Assembly: GCA_045578665.1 (NCBI GenBank) | Contig: JAZNKR010000112.1 | Location: 1 to 28,158 of the forward strand | Length of the DNA: 28,158 nucleotides | DNA from: HGM04593 sp045578665 | GTDB lineage: Bacteria; Bacteroidota; Bacteroidia; Bacteroidales; Bacteroidaceae | Reading direction: 5' to 3' | Part shown: positions 13,923 to 23,032 of the stretch, piece after piece | Position numbering within the stretch: the first letter of the stretch is position 1 | Layout: each line of letters starts with the position of its first letter | The notes under the pieces: model-generated | Seen by the model: only the letters and a program-made list of their open reading frames with translations | Databases searched by the model: none | What the model was told of the DNA's origin: nothing | Made by a program: the position numbers and the translations under genes

Positions 13923-16256
13923 ATGCCAAAAAGTGACCCAAAAAAAACGAAGAACGTGCAAATAAGAAGGGGAATATACATACTGCTGTGCCTTGTGCTG
14001 CTTGCATCCTGTTCGGTATCAAAATTCATACCGGACGGAGAGTGTATGCTCAACGACGTAGAAATAATCTCCTACAACAAAGAGAACAAATCTGCCGAAG
14101 CACGTTCATACGTCAGACAGAATCCCAACTCCAAATGGTTCAGTCTGGCAAAAGTGCCAATGTATATCTACTGCCTCTCGGGCAAAGACAGCACAAAATT
14201 CATAAACAAAGCACTGCGCAAGATAGGCGAAGCACCTGTAATCTACGACGAAAGACAAGCCGAGCTCACACGAAGCAACATAGAGACAATGCTCCGCAAC
14301 AACGGCTATCTACACGCAACGGTAGACCACGAAGCCAAAGAGACAAAAAAGAAGAGAGTAAACGCTGTATACTACCTGCACGAAAGGAACAGATACAAGA
14401 TAGTGAGCGTAAGCCGCGAAATAGAAGACTCGCTGGTGGAAGCATACATATTGCAGGACACAGCCAACACCCTTGTAAAACCGGGAATCCCATTCAGCAT
14501 CAACACGCTGAACAAAGAGCGCGAACGCATAACAACCCACCTGAAGGACAACGGATTCTATAAATTCCAGAAAGAGTTCATAACCTTCGTTGCCGACACC
14601 GCGCACCACTCTACCGAGATAAACATCAACATGAAGGTTGCAGCCTTCAGAGCAAACGTACAGGACACTCCGGAACCCCACCGCCAATACCGGTTCGGCA
14701 ACATATCTGTGGTATCCGATGCAGGTCTGCGCCTCGACGATGATATACTCTCCCGCTGCGACACTCTGGCAATGGGAGAGTACAACCTCATATACAAGAA
14801 CGAGCCCTTCATACGTTCCACGGTACTCAGCAACCAGATATACATTGCGCCTGGAGAATACTACTCACAGAGCAAAGTAAACAGGACATACAACTCCTTC
14901 TCACAGCTCAACGCACTGAGGTATGCCACCATCAGAATGCGCGACAACACCCTATGCGACTCACTCCTCGACTGCTACATAATGTTCGAACGGCGCAAAC
15001 AACGCTCGGTACTCTTCGACATCGAAGGCACAAACACAGCCGGCGACCTCGGTGCAGCAGCATCACTCACATTCACCAACCGCAACCTTTTCAAAGGCTC
15101 CGAAGTCTTCTCGGTGAGACTCTTCGGTGCATACGAAGCAATATCTGGGCTCAGCGGATACATAAAGGACAGTTACTTCGAATACGGAGCCGAACTGGGA
15201 CTGCGCATTCCTGGGGGCGCAGTCTCATCAATCATTCCACCGGAGAAGCGCCATCTGAGGTCGGAGACTCAATTCTCTATAAAATTCAACTCGCAGGAAC
15301 GCCCCGAATTCGAACGTCAGCTGCTGTCGGCATCGTGGAGCTACCTGTGGAGCAAGAAAGAGACAATGCAACACAAGTTCGATATTCTCGACCTCAGCTA
15401 CATCTATGTTCCATGGATATCGGACACATTCAAGAAAGAGTACCTTGACAGCATATCGAACCGTAACTCCATCCTCAAATACAACTACGAGAATCTGTTG
15501 ATAACAAAGATGGGATACTCCTTCTCCTACAACTCGGCAACCGGAAAGGGAGGATACGGAGGAGCAGCCTTCTCCATCAGAGGCAACATAGAGAGTTCGG
15601 GCAACATATTATCTGCCGCGAATACCCTGCTGAACACTCCAAAGAACAGCGAGGGACAATACACATTCATGGACATAGCCTATGCCCAATATGTGAAAGG
15701 CGACATCGACATCACCTCACGCATAAACTTCGACGACAGGAACGCACTGGTGCTGCACACCGGAATAGGCATAGCCTACCCCTACGGCAACTCCACCATC
15801 CTACCCTTCGAAAAGCGATACTTCTCGGGCGGCGCCAACAGCATGCGCGGATGGACAGTGCGCGGACTCGGTCCCGGCTCGTTCAAGAACAAAAACAGCA
15901 ACATCGACTTCATAAACCAGTCGGGAGACATGAAACTGGATTTCAACGTGGAATTCCGTTCGCGTCTCTTCTGGAAGATACACTCGGCACTTTTTGTCGA
16001 CGCCGGAAACATCTGGACAATAAGAAATTACAAAGAACAGCTCGGCGGACAATTCGACATAAAGAAATTCCACAAGGAGATAGCCTTCTCATACGGTATG
16101 GGACTGAGATTCGAACTGGACTTCTTTGTCTTCCGCCTCGACTGCGGTATGAAGGCTGTAAACCCTGCCTATTCGGGCAAGGAGAAATACCCCCTGCTTA
16201 ATCCCGACTTCGGAAGAGACTTCGCACTGCACTTTGCAGTAGGATACCCGTTCTGA
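13923..16256 (+). CDS. TamL-type Omp85 outer membrane lipoprotein (BamA/TamA superfamily)
   Basis: The 777-residue protein is an Omp85-family beta-barrel of the kind that inserts or moves proteins across the outer membrane. The N-terminus is a lipoprotein signal with lipobox LASC, making Cys 30 the lipidated residue; lipidated TamA-like proteins (TamL) are characteristic of Bacteroidota. POTRA-like segments follow (about 35-330), then a C-terminal 16-strand barrel (about 370-777) containing GGANSMRGWTVRGLGPG, the Omp85 RG motif, and ending in Phe (VGYPF), as outer membrane barrels do. A TTG at 13905 is in frame but lies within the -7 box, so ATG 13923 is used. No tamB gene follows; the next gene is a metallo-hydrolase 49 nt downstream. 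Confidence 0.88.
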   Translation: MPKSDPKKTKNVQIRRGIYILLCLVLLASCSVSKFIPDGECMLNDVEIISYNKENKSAEARSYVRQNPNSKWFSLAKVPMYIYCLSGKDSTKFINKALRKIGEAPVIYDERQAELTRSNIETMLRNNGYLHATVDHEAKETKKKRVNAVYYLHERNRYKIVSVSREIEDSLVEAYILQDTANTLVKPGIPFSINTLNKERERITTHLKDNGFYKFQKEFITFVADTAHHSTEININMKVAAFRANVQDTPEPHRQYRFGNISVVSDAGLRLDDDILSRCDTLAMGEYNLIYKNEPFIRSTVLSNQIYIAPGEYYSQSKVNRTYNSFSQLNALRYATIRMRDNTLCDSLLDCYIMFERRKQRSVLFDIEGTNTAGDLGAAASLTFTNRNLFKGSEVFSVRLFGAYEAISGLSGYIKDSYFEYGAELGLRIPGGAVSSIIPPEKRHLRSETQFSIKFNSQERPEFERQLLSASWSYLWSKKETMQHKFDILDLSYIYVPWISDTFKKEYLDSISNRNSILKYNYENLLITKMGYSFSYNSATGKGGYGGAAFSIRGNIESSGNILSAANTLLNTPKNSEGQYTFMDIAYAQYVKGDIDITSRINFDDRNALVLHTGIGIAYPYGNSTILPFEKRYFSGGANSMRGWTVRGLGPGSFKNKNSNIDFINQSGDMKLDFNVEFRSRLFWKIHSALFVDAGNIWTIRNYKEQLGGQFDIKKFHKEIAFSYGMGLRFELDFFVFRLDCGMKAVNPAYSGKEKYPLLNPDFGRDFALHFAVGYPF

Positions 16257-16305
16257 TGAGAGGAGCAGACATTTAAACCAAGAATAAGAATAAAAAATAT
16301 ATAAT

Positions 16306-17133
16306 ATGGAAATTCGTTTTATGAGCATCGGTAGCGGCAGTTGCGGAAACAGCTACTACATAGGCATAGGAAAGTACGGCATTCTGATAGATGCCGGCAT
16401 TCCCGTAAAGACGATACGCCAGGCTCTGAAGCGGGAAAACATCCCCTTCGAAAGCATCTGTGCTGTATTCGTCACCCACGACCATGCCGACCACATAAAA
16501 TCGCTCGGTGTCATAGCCTCCAAAGGCATGATACCCATCTATGCGACCAAAGAGGTGCACGAAGGCATAACACGCAACTACTGCATCACATCACCCATCG
16601 AGAAGCAATACATACGCTACATCGAGAAAGAGAAGACCATTGCCTTCCGCGACATGAACATCACAGCTTTCGAAGTCCCCCACGACGGAAGCGACAACGT
16701 AGGATACTGCATAGAAATAGGAGACAAGACATTCAGTTTCCTCACCGACCTCGGTTGCATCACTCCTACGGCTGCAGAGTACATAAACAGAGCCAACTTC
16801 CTTGTCATAGAGGCAAACTACGAAGAAGAGATGCTGGCAATGGGCAAATATCCCAAATTTCTGAAGGACCGCGTATCGAGCGACACAGGTCATTTGAGCA
16901 ACCAGACAACAGCCGAATTCCTTGCCCGCAACTTCAACGAGCACCTGAAATATATATGGCTGTGCCACCTGAGCGAGGAGAACAACCACCCCGAACTCGC
17001 CTACAAGGCAGTGGAGATGCAGATGCGCAGCTATGGCATCATCCCCGGCAAGGATGTATACCTGAACGTACTGAAACGTGCAACGCCTTCACCGCTCTAC
17101 CATCTCACATACAACGAGAAAAACGGAGAATAA
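16306..17133 (+). CDS. Metallo-beta-lactamase fold hydrolase (YycJ/WalJ-like)
   Basis: The 275-residue protein has the metal-binding motif THDHADH (57-63, HxHxDH), the N-terminal SIGSGSCGNSYYI segment (7-19) typical of the YycJ group, and later His residues in DTGHLSNQ and CHLSEENNHPE that complete the dinuclear site. YycJ/WalJ-type proteins are linked in other bacteria to DNA repair or cell-wall regulation, probably as nucleases; the exact substrate here is unknown. It is cytosolic, with no signal peptide. It lies 49 nt behind tamL and is probably co-transcribed with it. Confidence 0.88.
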   Translation: MEIRFMSIGSGSCGNSYYIGIGKYGILIDAGIPVKTIRQALKRENIPFESICAVFVTHDHADHIKSLGVIASKGMIPIYATKEVHEGITRNYCITSPIEKQYIRYIEKEKTIAFRDMNITAFEVPHDGSDNVGYCIEIGDKTFSFLTDLGCITPTAAEYINRANFLVIEANYEEEMLAMGKYPKFLKDRVSSDTGHLSNQTTAEFLARNFNEHLKYIWLCHLSEENNHPELAYKAVEMQMRSYGIIPGKDVYLNVLKRATPSPLYHLTYNEKNGE

Positions 17134-17197
17134 AAGGTTGGCGCACGAACAAAAAGGCGCATTATGAACATTTTGTTGAAAAATAAGCATTAAACAG

Positions 17198-17229
17198 TTT
17201 TTCAGAAAAAGATAAAAGCATTAACTTTG
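17198..17229 (+). promoter_or_regulatory. Promoter of tyrS
   Basis: TAACTTTG (17222-17229) is an exact -7 match. A TTTT tract at 17198-17202 lies about 19 nt upstream as an imperfect -33. Confidence 0.7.
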
Positions 17230-17240
17230 CGCCCGAAAAC

Positions 17241-17280
17241 GGAAATCCGTTTCCGCGTAGCATATTCAAGTATGCTGCGC
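17241..17280 (+). promoter_or_regulatory. Structured leader of tyrS
   Basis: Two adjacent hairpins lie in the roughly 80 nt leader: GGAAA-TCCG-TTTCC (17241-17254) and GCGTAGCATA-TTCAAG-TATGCTGCGC (17255-17280, one T-G pair). The first has an alternative register, AAACGG-AAAT-CCGTTT. There is no T tract, so it is not an obvious terminator or a recognised T-box. A regulatory role is only a possibility. Confidence 0.45.
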
Positions 17281-17318
17281 GTTTCAAAAGAGTAAACAAC
17301 AATAAATATATAGTTTAG

Positions 17319-18614
17319 ATGAATTTTGTACAAGAATTGAAATGGCGCGGAATGATTCAGGACATGACGCCCGGAACAGAAGAGCAGTTGCAGAAAGAGA
17401 TGACAACTGCATACTTGGGAATTGACCCCACAGCCGATTCACTGCACATCGGTCACCTTGTAGGAGTCATGATGCTCCGCCATTTCCAGCGTTCGGGACA
17501 CAGACCTATAGCCCTCATCGGTGGCGCTACCGGTATGATCGGTGACCCTTCGGGCAAATCAAAGGAGCGTGTGCTCATTGACGAAGAGAGACTTCGACAC
17601 AACCAGGAAGCAATCAAGAACCAGCTTGCTCGTTTCCTCGACTTTGAGAGCGATGCCCCCAATGCAGCCATCCTTGTAAACAACTACGACTGGATGAAGA
17701 CATTCTCTTTCCTCGACTTCATCCGCAACATAGGCAAGCTCATCACTGTAAACTATATGATGTCCAAAGACTCCGTAAAACGCCGTTTCACCGGCGAGGC
17801 AGGAGCCGACGGAATGTCATTCACAGAATTCTCGTACCAGCTGTTGCAGGGATACGACTATGTATACCTGAACGAAAACTACGACTGTAAACTGCAGCTT
17901 GGCGGTGCCGATCAGTGGGGAAACATCACCACAGGTACAGAGATGATAAGAAAAATTTCGGGTAACGAAGTGTTCGCACTCACCTGCCCTCTTATCACAA
18001 AGGCCGACGGCAAGAAATTCGGAAAGACCGAGCAGGGCAACATCTGGTTGGACAAGCGCTACACCTCGCCCTACACATTCTACCAGTTCTGGCTCAATGT
18101 AAGCGATGAGGATGCCGACCGCTACATAAAGATATTCACCTCAATACCTCAGGACGAGATTGAGGCACTCATCGCAGAGCAGAAAGAGGCACCCCACCTC
18201 CGCTCGTTGCAGAAGCGCCTCGCCCAGGAGCTCACAATACTCGTACACGGCGAAGAGGAACTGGAAAAAGCCATCGCAGCGTCTGGTATACTCTTCGGCA
18301 ACGCTACATCCGAGGCTCTCCGTTCACTCGACGAAGAGACACTGCTTGCAGTATTCGACGGAGTACCCAAGTTCGAGATTTCACGCGAACAGCTCAATGA
18401 GGGCATCAAGGCAGTAGACCTCACCACCGAGGCAGCAGCCGTGTTCGCATCAAAAGGCGAAATGCGCAAATTGGTACAAGGCGGCGGTGTGTCGATGAAC
18501 AAAGAGAAACTCACAGCATTCGACCAGGTAGTTACAGCAGCCGACCTGCTCAACGACAAATACCTTCTGATACAGAAAGGAAAGAAGAACTACTTCCTGC
18601 TGATTGCGAAATAA
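17319..18614 (+). CDS. tyrS: Tyrosyl-tRNA synthetase
   Basis: TyrS charges tRNA-Tyr with tyrosine. The 431 residues match the bacterial family length. Class I signatures are HIGH (43-46) and KFGKT (233-237, the KMSKS loop); GADQWGN (196-202) is also diagnostic, and YLGIDPTADSLHIGH starts the Rossmann core. The C-terminal 70 residues form an S4-type RNA-binding domain (FASKGEMRKLVQGGGVSMN). It has its own promoter and a strong hairpin after the stop, so it is monocistronic. Confidence 0.97.
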   Translation: MNFVQELKWRGMIQDMTPGTEEQLQKEMTTAYLGIDPTADSLHIGHLVGVMMLRHFQRSGHRPIALIGGATGMIGDPSGKSKERVLIDEERLRHNQEAIKNQLARFLDFESDAPNAAILVNNYDWMKTFSFLDFIRNIGKLITVNYMMSKDSVKRRFTGEAGADGMSFTEFSYQLLQGYDYVYLNENYDCKLQLGGADQWGNITTGTEMIRKISGNEVFALTCPLITKADGKKFGKTEQGNIWLDKRYTSPYTFYQFWLNVSDEDADRYIKIFTSIPQDEIEALIAEQKEAPHLRSLQKRLAQELTILVHGEEELEKAIAASGILFGNATSEALRSLDEETLLAVFDGVPKFEISREQLNEGIKAVDLTTEAAAVFASKGEMRKLVQGGGVSMNKEKLTAFDQVVTAADLLNDKYLLIQKGKKNYFLLIAK

Positions 18615-18640
18615 GAGCATACTGAATTGTTGGCAAACAC

Positions 18641-18690
18641 AATACAGCAATCACCACCTTAAAACACGAGGTGGTGATTGCTGTATTTAG
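18641..18690 (+). terminator. Long hairpin terminator after tyrS
   Basis: A 19 bp perfect stem, AATACAGCAATCACCACCT (18641-18659) with its complement at 18669-18687 and a 9 nt loop, lies 26 nt past the tyrS stop codon. Only a short T run follows. The region from here to the rmlA promoter (18690-18797) holds no recognisable feature. Confidence 0.75.
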
Positions 18691-18797
18691 CAGGTGCGTC
18701 ATCTATTATGGTGCAAGAATTTGCTTTTATGAATAAAACACCATTCCTCATTTGGGGAGCTATATACCCATCACTGCAAAAAAAGCATTGCTTATTA

Positions 18798-18828
18798 TTT
18801 ATAATTTACACAATTATGTCTATCTTTG
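18798..18828 (+). promoter_or_regulatory. Promoter of the rml operon
   Basis: TTTA (18798-18801), a 19 nt spacer and TATCTTTG (18821-18828): the -7 box is exact and the -33 has one mismatch. The leader to rmlA is about 25 nt. Confidence 0.75.
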
Positions 18829-18860
18829 TCTTAAATGACGAAATCACACAACCATAGATT

Positions 18861-19769
18861 ATGAAAGGAATAGTATTGGCAGGCGGCAGCGGTACGCGAC
18901 TCTACCCAATAACCAAAGGAATATCAAAGCAACTGTTGCCCATTTTCGATAAACCGATGGTCTATTATCCCATATCTGTATTGATGTTGGCAGGTATTCG
19001 TGAAATACTAATTATATCTACACCGCAGGACCTCCCTGGTTTCAAACGCCTTCTTGGCGACGGTAGCGACTACGGGGTACGTTTCGAGTATGCCGAACAG
19101 CCCTCTCCCGACGGTCTTGCACAAGCATTCATCATAGGTGAGAAATTCATAGGCAACGACTCTGCCTGCCTTGTACTTGGCGACAATATCTTCTATGGCG
19201 CAGGTTTCAGCGCAATGTTGCGCGATGCAGTGAAAGCAGCCGAAAAGGAGTCTAAGGCCACAATATTCGGTTATTGGGTACACGACCCCGAACGCTACGG
19301 TGTTGCAGAATTCGACAAGGAGGGGAATTGCCTGTCGATTGAGGAAAAACCCGTAGCTCCAAAATCGAACTACGCTGTCGTAGGTCTCTACTTCTACCCC
19401 AACAAGGTAGTGGATATAGCGAAAGAGATAAAGCCATCGGCACGTGGAGAGCTTGAGATAACCACAGTCAACCAGCATTTTCTCGATGACAAGGAGCTGA
19501 AAGTGCAGACTCTCGGTCGTGGTTTTGCATGGTTGGATACAGGCACGCACGATTCACTGAGCGAAGCCTCTACATTTGTAGAGGTTATAGAGAAACGCCA
19601 AGGTCTGAAGATTGCCTGTCTCGAAGCAATAGCATACAGAAAAGGGTGGATAACAGCAGAAAAGATGCGCGAACTTGCACAACCGATGATCAAGAACCAA
19701 TACGGACAATACCTGCTTCATGTGATTGAAGAGGTGGAACGTACAGGAAAAGCAAACGTTGAATTATAA
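18861..19769 (+). CDS. rfbA: Glucose-1-phosphate thymidylyltransferase
   Basis: RmlA/RfbA joins dTTP and glucose-1-phosphate to dTDP-glucose, the first step of dTDP-L-rhamnose synthesis, and is usually feedback-inhibited by dTDP-rhamnose. The 302 residues have the nucleotidyltransferase signature LAGGSGTRLYPITKGISKQL (6-25) and VLGDNIFYG with the metal-binding Asp. It heads the rmlA-C-D-B operon; the next start codon follows its stop by 1 nt. Confidence 0.96.
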   Translation: MKGIVLAGGSGTRLYPITKGISKQLLPIFDKPMVYYPISVLMLAGIREILIISTPQDLPGFKRLLGDGSDYGVRFEYAEQPSPDGLAQAFIIGEKFIGNDSACLVLGDNIFYGAGFSAMLRDAVKAAEKESKATIFGYWVHDPERYGVAEFDKEGNCLSIEEKPVAPKSNYAVVGLYFYPNKVVDIAKEIKPSARGELEITTVNQHFLDDKELKVQTLGRGFAWLDTGTHDSLSEASTFVEVIEKRQGLKIACLEAIAYRKGWITAEKMRELAQPMIKNQYGQYLLHVIEEVERTGKANVEL

Positions 19770-19770
19770 C

Positions 19771-20340
19771 ATGGAGATAATCAAGACAGATATAGAGGGC
19801 GTTCTTATCATAGAGCCCAGAATATTCAAGGATGCACGAGGATATTTTTTCGAATCGTTCTCGCAAAAAGAGTTCAATGAAAAGGTGATGCCCATCAACT
19901 TCGTGCAAGACAACGAAAGTATGTCGTCCTACGGTGTCATCCGCGGACTACACTACCAGCGCATGCCATACACACAAAGTAAACTTGTCCGTTGCGTAAA
20001 AGGCGCCGTACTCGATGTAGCCGTAGATATACGCAAAGGTTCATCCACCTTCGGCAAACATGTGGCAGTGGAACTGACAGCCGACAACCACCGCCAACTG
20101 TTCATTCCCCGAGGATTTGCCCACGGCTTTGCTGTGCTCAGCGATGTTGCGATATTCCAATACAAATGCGACAATCCCTATGCTCCACAAGCCGACACCG
20201 GCATTCAGCTTTTCGATGAATCTCTCGGCATCGACTGGCGCATCCCGGTTGAAGAGGCTATACTCAGCGAAAAGGACCTCAAACAGCCACTGCTGAGCGA
20301 GAAGCCTTTCGATTTTGACATCAACGACAGACTATACTAA
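19771..20340 (+). CDS. rfbC: dTDP-4-dehydrorhamnose 3,5-epimerase
   Basis: RmlC epimerises C3 and C5 of dTDP-4-keto-6-deoxyglucose. The 189 residues match the family (about 185). The cupin core includes DARGYFFESF (21-30), GVIRGLHYQ with catalytic His 61, IPRGFAHGF (112-120) and QYKCDNPY with the catalytic Tyr at about 131. The start at 19771 (MEIIKTD) is preferred over an in-frame ATG at 19726, which lies inside rfbA. It is tightly coupled to rfbA (1 nt gap) and followed by rfbD after 16 nt. Confidence 0.96.
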   Translation: MEIIKTDIEGVLIIEPRIFKDARGYFFESFSQKEFNEKVMPINFVQDNESMSSYGVIRGLHYQRMPYTQSKLVRCVKGAVLDVAVDIRKGSSTFGKHVAVELTADNHRQLFIPRGFAHGFAVLSDVAIFQYKCDNPYAPQADTGIQLFDESLGIDWRIPVEEAILSEKDLKQPLLSEKPFDFDINDRLY

Positions 20341-20356
20341 ACAGAGAACCACAAAT

Positions 20357-21217
20357 ATGAACATACTTGTAACAGGAGCCAACGGACAATTGGGCAACGA
20401 AATGCGCATTGTTGCCGCAGGGAGCAAAGACAACTATATCTTTACCGATGTAGCAGAGCTCGACATATGCGATCTCGAAGCCATACGCGAAATGGTAGCC
20501 GGGAACGGCATTAAGGCAATAGTAAACTGCGCTGCATATACAAATGTAGACGGAGCGGAAGACGATGCCGAGAAATGCTATATGCTGAATGCCACAGCAG
20601 CAGAAAACCTTGCATTGGCAATGAAAGAGGCTGACGGTCTGCTGGTACATGTGTCAACTGATTATGTATTCGGAGGTGACCCATACAACACCCCCTGCGC
20701 CGAAGAGAGAGAAGGCACTCCTACAGGCGTTTACGGAGCAAGCAAATTGCTTGGAGAGCAGAATATACAAAAGACGGGATGCCACCATATAATCATACGC
20801 ACCGCATGGCTATACAGCGAATTCGGCAAAAACTTCGTGAAGACCATGCTCATGCTCACTGCAAGCAAGCCGCAACTGAAAGTAGTGTTCGACCAGACAG
20901 GCACCCCCACATACGCACTCGACCTTGCAGCAACCATCTTCGACATACTCGAAAACCGCAAATTCGAAGGAAACGACGGCATCTACCACTATTCAAACGA
21001 AGGAGTATGCAGCTGGTACGACTTCACAAAAATGATAGCCGAGTATGCCGGCAACACCGGATGCGACATACAGCCTTGCCACAGCAACGAATTTCCCAGC
21101 AAAGTCATCCGTCCCGCATATTCAGTTCTCGACAAGACAAAAATCAAGACAACGTTTTCTTTAAAGATTCCATATTGGACAGATTCACTGAAGAAGTGTC
21201 TTGCCAACATGAGATGA
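20357..21217 (+). CDS. rfbD: dTDP-4-dehydrorhamnose reductase
   Basis: RmlD reduces the 4-keto group to give dTDP-L-rhamnose, the last step of the pathway. The 286-residue short-chain reductase has the nucleotide loop TGANGQLG (6-13), STDYVF (100-105) and the catalytic YGASK (Tyr 126, Lys 130). The ATG at 20357 is chosen: an in-frame ATG at 20315 lies inside rfbC and adds an atypical N-terminus. rfbB follows after 51 nt. Confidence 0.96.
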   Translation: MNILVTGANGQLGNEMRIVAAGSKDNYIFTDVAELDICDLEAIREMVAGNGIKAIVNCAAYTNVDGAEDDAEKCYMLNATAAENLALAMKEADGLLVHVSTDYVFGGDPYNTPCAEEREGTPTGVYGASKLLGEQNIQKTGCHHIIIRTAWLYSEFGKNFVKTMLMLTASKPQLKVVFDQTGTPTYALDLAATIFDILENRKFEGNDGIYHYSNEGVCSWYDFTKMIAEYAGNTGCDIQPCHSNEFPSKVIRPAYSVLDKTKIKTTFSLKIPYWTDSLKKCLANMR

Positions 21218-21268
21218 AAAGAGAAATCACCCAACACGGGATTCACAATAATAACTAAAATTGAAAAT

Positions 21269-22405
21269 ATGAAAAGGAGTATTATCATCACAGGTGGCGC
21301 CGGCTTCATCGGAAGCCACGTAGTACGTCTGTTCGTAAACAAATACCCCGACTACAGGATAATAAACGTAGACAAACTGACATATGCCGGTAATCTTGCA
21401 AACCTCAAGGATATAGAAGAGAAGGCGAATTACAGATTCGTTAAAGCCGACATCTGCGACTTCGATGCAATGCTCGCACTGATGCAGGAGGAGAATGTAG
21501 ACGGCATTATACACCTTGCAGCAGAAAGCCACGTCGACCGCTCAATCAAAGACCCCTTCACCTTTGCAAGGACCAATGTAATGGGCACACTCAGTCTGTT
21601 GCAGGCTGCAAAACTCTACTGGGAATCACTCCCCGACAAGTACGACGGCAAGCGCTTCTACCACATCTCTACAGACGAGGTTTACGGTGCGCTTGAACTT
21701 TCACGTCCCGAGGGAATAGAGCCACCATTCACAACAACGGCATCAAGCGGCGAGCACCATCTTGCCTACGGCACCGACTTCTTCTACGAGACAACGAAGT
21801 ACAATCCCCATTCGCCCTACTCGGCATCGAAGGCAAGCAGCGACCACTTTGTGCGTGCCTACCACGACACATACGGCATGCCCACAATAGTAACCAACTG
21901 CTCAAACAATTACGGCCCCTATCAATTCCCCGAGAAGCTCATCCCATTGTTCATCAACAACATCCGCCGACGGAAGCCACTACCCGTCTATGGTAAAGGA
22001 GAGAATGTACGCGACTGGCTATACGTAGAGGACCACGCCCGTGCCATCGACCTCATCTTCCACGAAGGCAAGACAGCCGAAACATACAACATCGGTGGCT
22101 TCAACGAATGGAAGAACATAGACATCATCCATGTGATAATAAAGACAGCGGACCGTCTCTTGGGCAACCCCGCGGGACACTCGCTCGACCTTATAACATA
22201 CGTTACCGATCGTGCTGGACACGACCTCCGTTATGCCATAGATTCCACGAAGCTACAACGAGAACTCGGATGGGAGCCCTCACTGCAATTCGAAGAGGGC
22301 ATAGAGAAGACCATCCGCTGGTATCTCGACAACCAGGAATGGATGGACAACATCACCAGTGGCGACTACGAGAAGTACTACGACGAAATGTATAAGAAAC
22401 AATAG
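21269..22405 (+). CDS. rfbB: dTDP-glucose 4,6-dehydratase
   Basis: RmlB dehydrates dTDP-glucose to the 4-keto-6-deoxy sugar, the second step of the pathway. The 378 residues contain the NAD loop TGGAGFIGSH (8-17), STDEVYG with Asp 136 and Glu 137, and the catalytic YSASK (Tyr 184, Lys 188). It is slightly longer than the common 350-360 residues, with an expanded segment between DEVYG and YSASK (about 141-180). It completes the four-gene rml set. No glycosyltransferase genes adjoin, so the cluster looks like a housekeeping supply rather than part of a capsule locus. Confidence 0.96.
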   Translation: MKRSIIITGGAGFIGSHVVRLFVNKYPDYRIINVDKLTYAGNLANLKDIEEKANYRFVKADICDFDAMLALMQEENVDGIIHLAAESHVDRSIKDPFTFARTNVMGTLSLLQAAKLYWESLPDKYDGKRFYHISTDEVYGALELSRPEGIEPPFTTTASSGEHHLAYGTDFFYETTKYNPHSPYSASKASSDHFVRAYHDTYGMPTIVTNCSNNYGPYQFPEKLIPLFINNIRRRKPLPVYGKGENVRDWLYVEDHARAIDLIFHEGKTAETYNIGGFNEWKNIDIIHVIIKTADRLLGNPAGHSLDLITYVTDRAGHDLRYAIDSTKLQRELGWEPSLQFEEGIEKTIRWYLDNQEWMDNITSGDYEKYYDEMYKKQ

Positions 22406-22448
22406 AAACAAAATAGTCCCAAAATTTCGGAAATCGAAAAAGATAAGC

Positions 22449-22456
22449 TATCTTCG
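22449..22456 (+). promoter_or_regulatory. -7 box of the tRNA-Arg gene
   Basis: TATCTTCG (22449-22456) has one mismatch to TAnnTTTG and lies 19 nt before the tRNA. ATTTCGG about 20 nt upstream may serve as the -33 box. Confidence 0.5.
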
Positions 22457-22475
22457 CAGACGCAAACCATGAGGC

Positions 22476-22550
22476 GCCCTTGTAGTTCAATGGATAGAAT
22501 GGAGGTTTCCTAAACCTTAGATTTGGGTTCGATTCCCAGCGAGGGTACCA
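22476..22550 (+). tRNA. tRNA-Arg (anticodon CCT)
   Basis: The 75 nt fold as a cloverleaf. The acceptor stem GCCCTTG/CGAGGGT has two G-U pairs; the D arm is GTTC...GAAT; the anticodon stem GAGGT/ACCTT encloses loop TTCCTAA with anticodon CCT; the T arm is TTGGG-TTCGATT-CCCAG. The discriminator is A, and CCA is encoded at 22548-22550. It reads the arginine codon AGG. It lies 70 nt behind rfbB with its own -7 box, and a hairpin follows. Confidence 0.95.
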
Positions 22551-22577
22551 ACAGTTGATGCATTATTGATTAAATTT

Positions 22578-22622
22578 AAAGTGGGTAAGCAAAGATTTGT
22601 TTTTTCGCTCACCCACTTTCTC
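22578..22622. terminator. Bidirectional terminator between tRNA-Arg and the his operon
   Basis: The stem AAAGTGGGTAAGC (22578-22590) pairs with GCTCACCCACTTT (22607-22619) with one mismatch. It lies between the tRNA and the convergent his/lipoprotein operon, so it may end both transcripts. Confidence 0.7.
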
Positions 22623-22657
22623 TATAAAACAGTACAACTATCGATTCAATATTGGAA

Positions 22658-23020
22658 TTACTCTACAAATCTCTTGTATTTCGAAACCTCTCCTGTCTCT
22701 ACATCTTTCATTGTAAGATTGTCTCCGTCGATGTCAAAAGAGTAAGTCTTACGCACTCCTAAGCCCTTCTTGCCGGTAGACATTTCGAAATAGTTTACTC
22801 TCAAGAGAGTATCCTGCTGCCACGATGTCTCGTACTGAACAGCCTCGTCGACAATTACAAAACCTGTATAGTCGTCGGTGAACATGAGTTCGGTCTTTGC
22901 ACCTGACTGCTCAGTCTGCAATGTCCACATGCCCCACAAGGGATTTACTTTGTTTCCACCGCATGACGATATAGAGATAATTGCGACTGATGCTACAATA
23001 AAGGATAGAATCTTTTTCAT
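22658..23020 (-). CDS. Small lipoprotein at the end of the his operon
   Basis: The 120-residue protein starts with a lipoprotein signal peptide, MKKILSFIVASVAIISISSC; lipobox ISSC makes Cys 20 the lipid-bearing residue, followed by GGNK. The mature part (LWGMWTLQTE..., then alternating strands ending in YKRFVE) looks like a small lipocalin-like beta domain of the kind common in Bacteroidales. No function is known to me. It begins only 12 nt after the hisIE stop codon, so it is probably transcribed with the histidine genes despite no evident link to histidine synthesis. Confidence 0.8.
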   Translation of the reverse strand: MKKILSFIVASVAIISISSCGGNKVNPLWGMWTLQTEQSGAKTELMFTDDYTGFVIVDEAVQYETSWQQDTLLRVNYFEMSTGKKGLGVRKTYSFDIDGDNLTMKDVETGEVSKYKRFVE

Positions 23021-23032
23021 GGCAATATGGTA

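Noticed and set aside
16341..17186. Overlapping plus-strand frame (281 codons) across the metallo-hydrolase gene
   Set aside because: Extremely Arg/His-rich frame-shifted reading of a well-supported gene.
18641..18690. Long hairpin after tyrS as a mobile-element end
   Set aside because: The stem is unique in the window and directly follows a stop codon, which fits a terminator better.
22476..22550. tRNA-Arg as an integration site
   Set aside because: No integrase and no repeat of the tRNA 3' end is visible downstream; the following genes are histidine biosynthesis.
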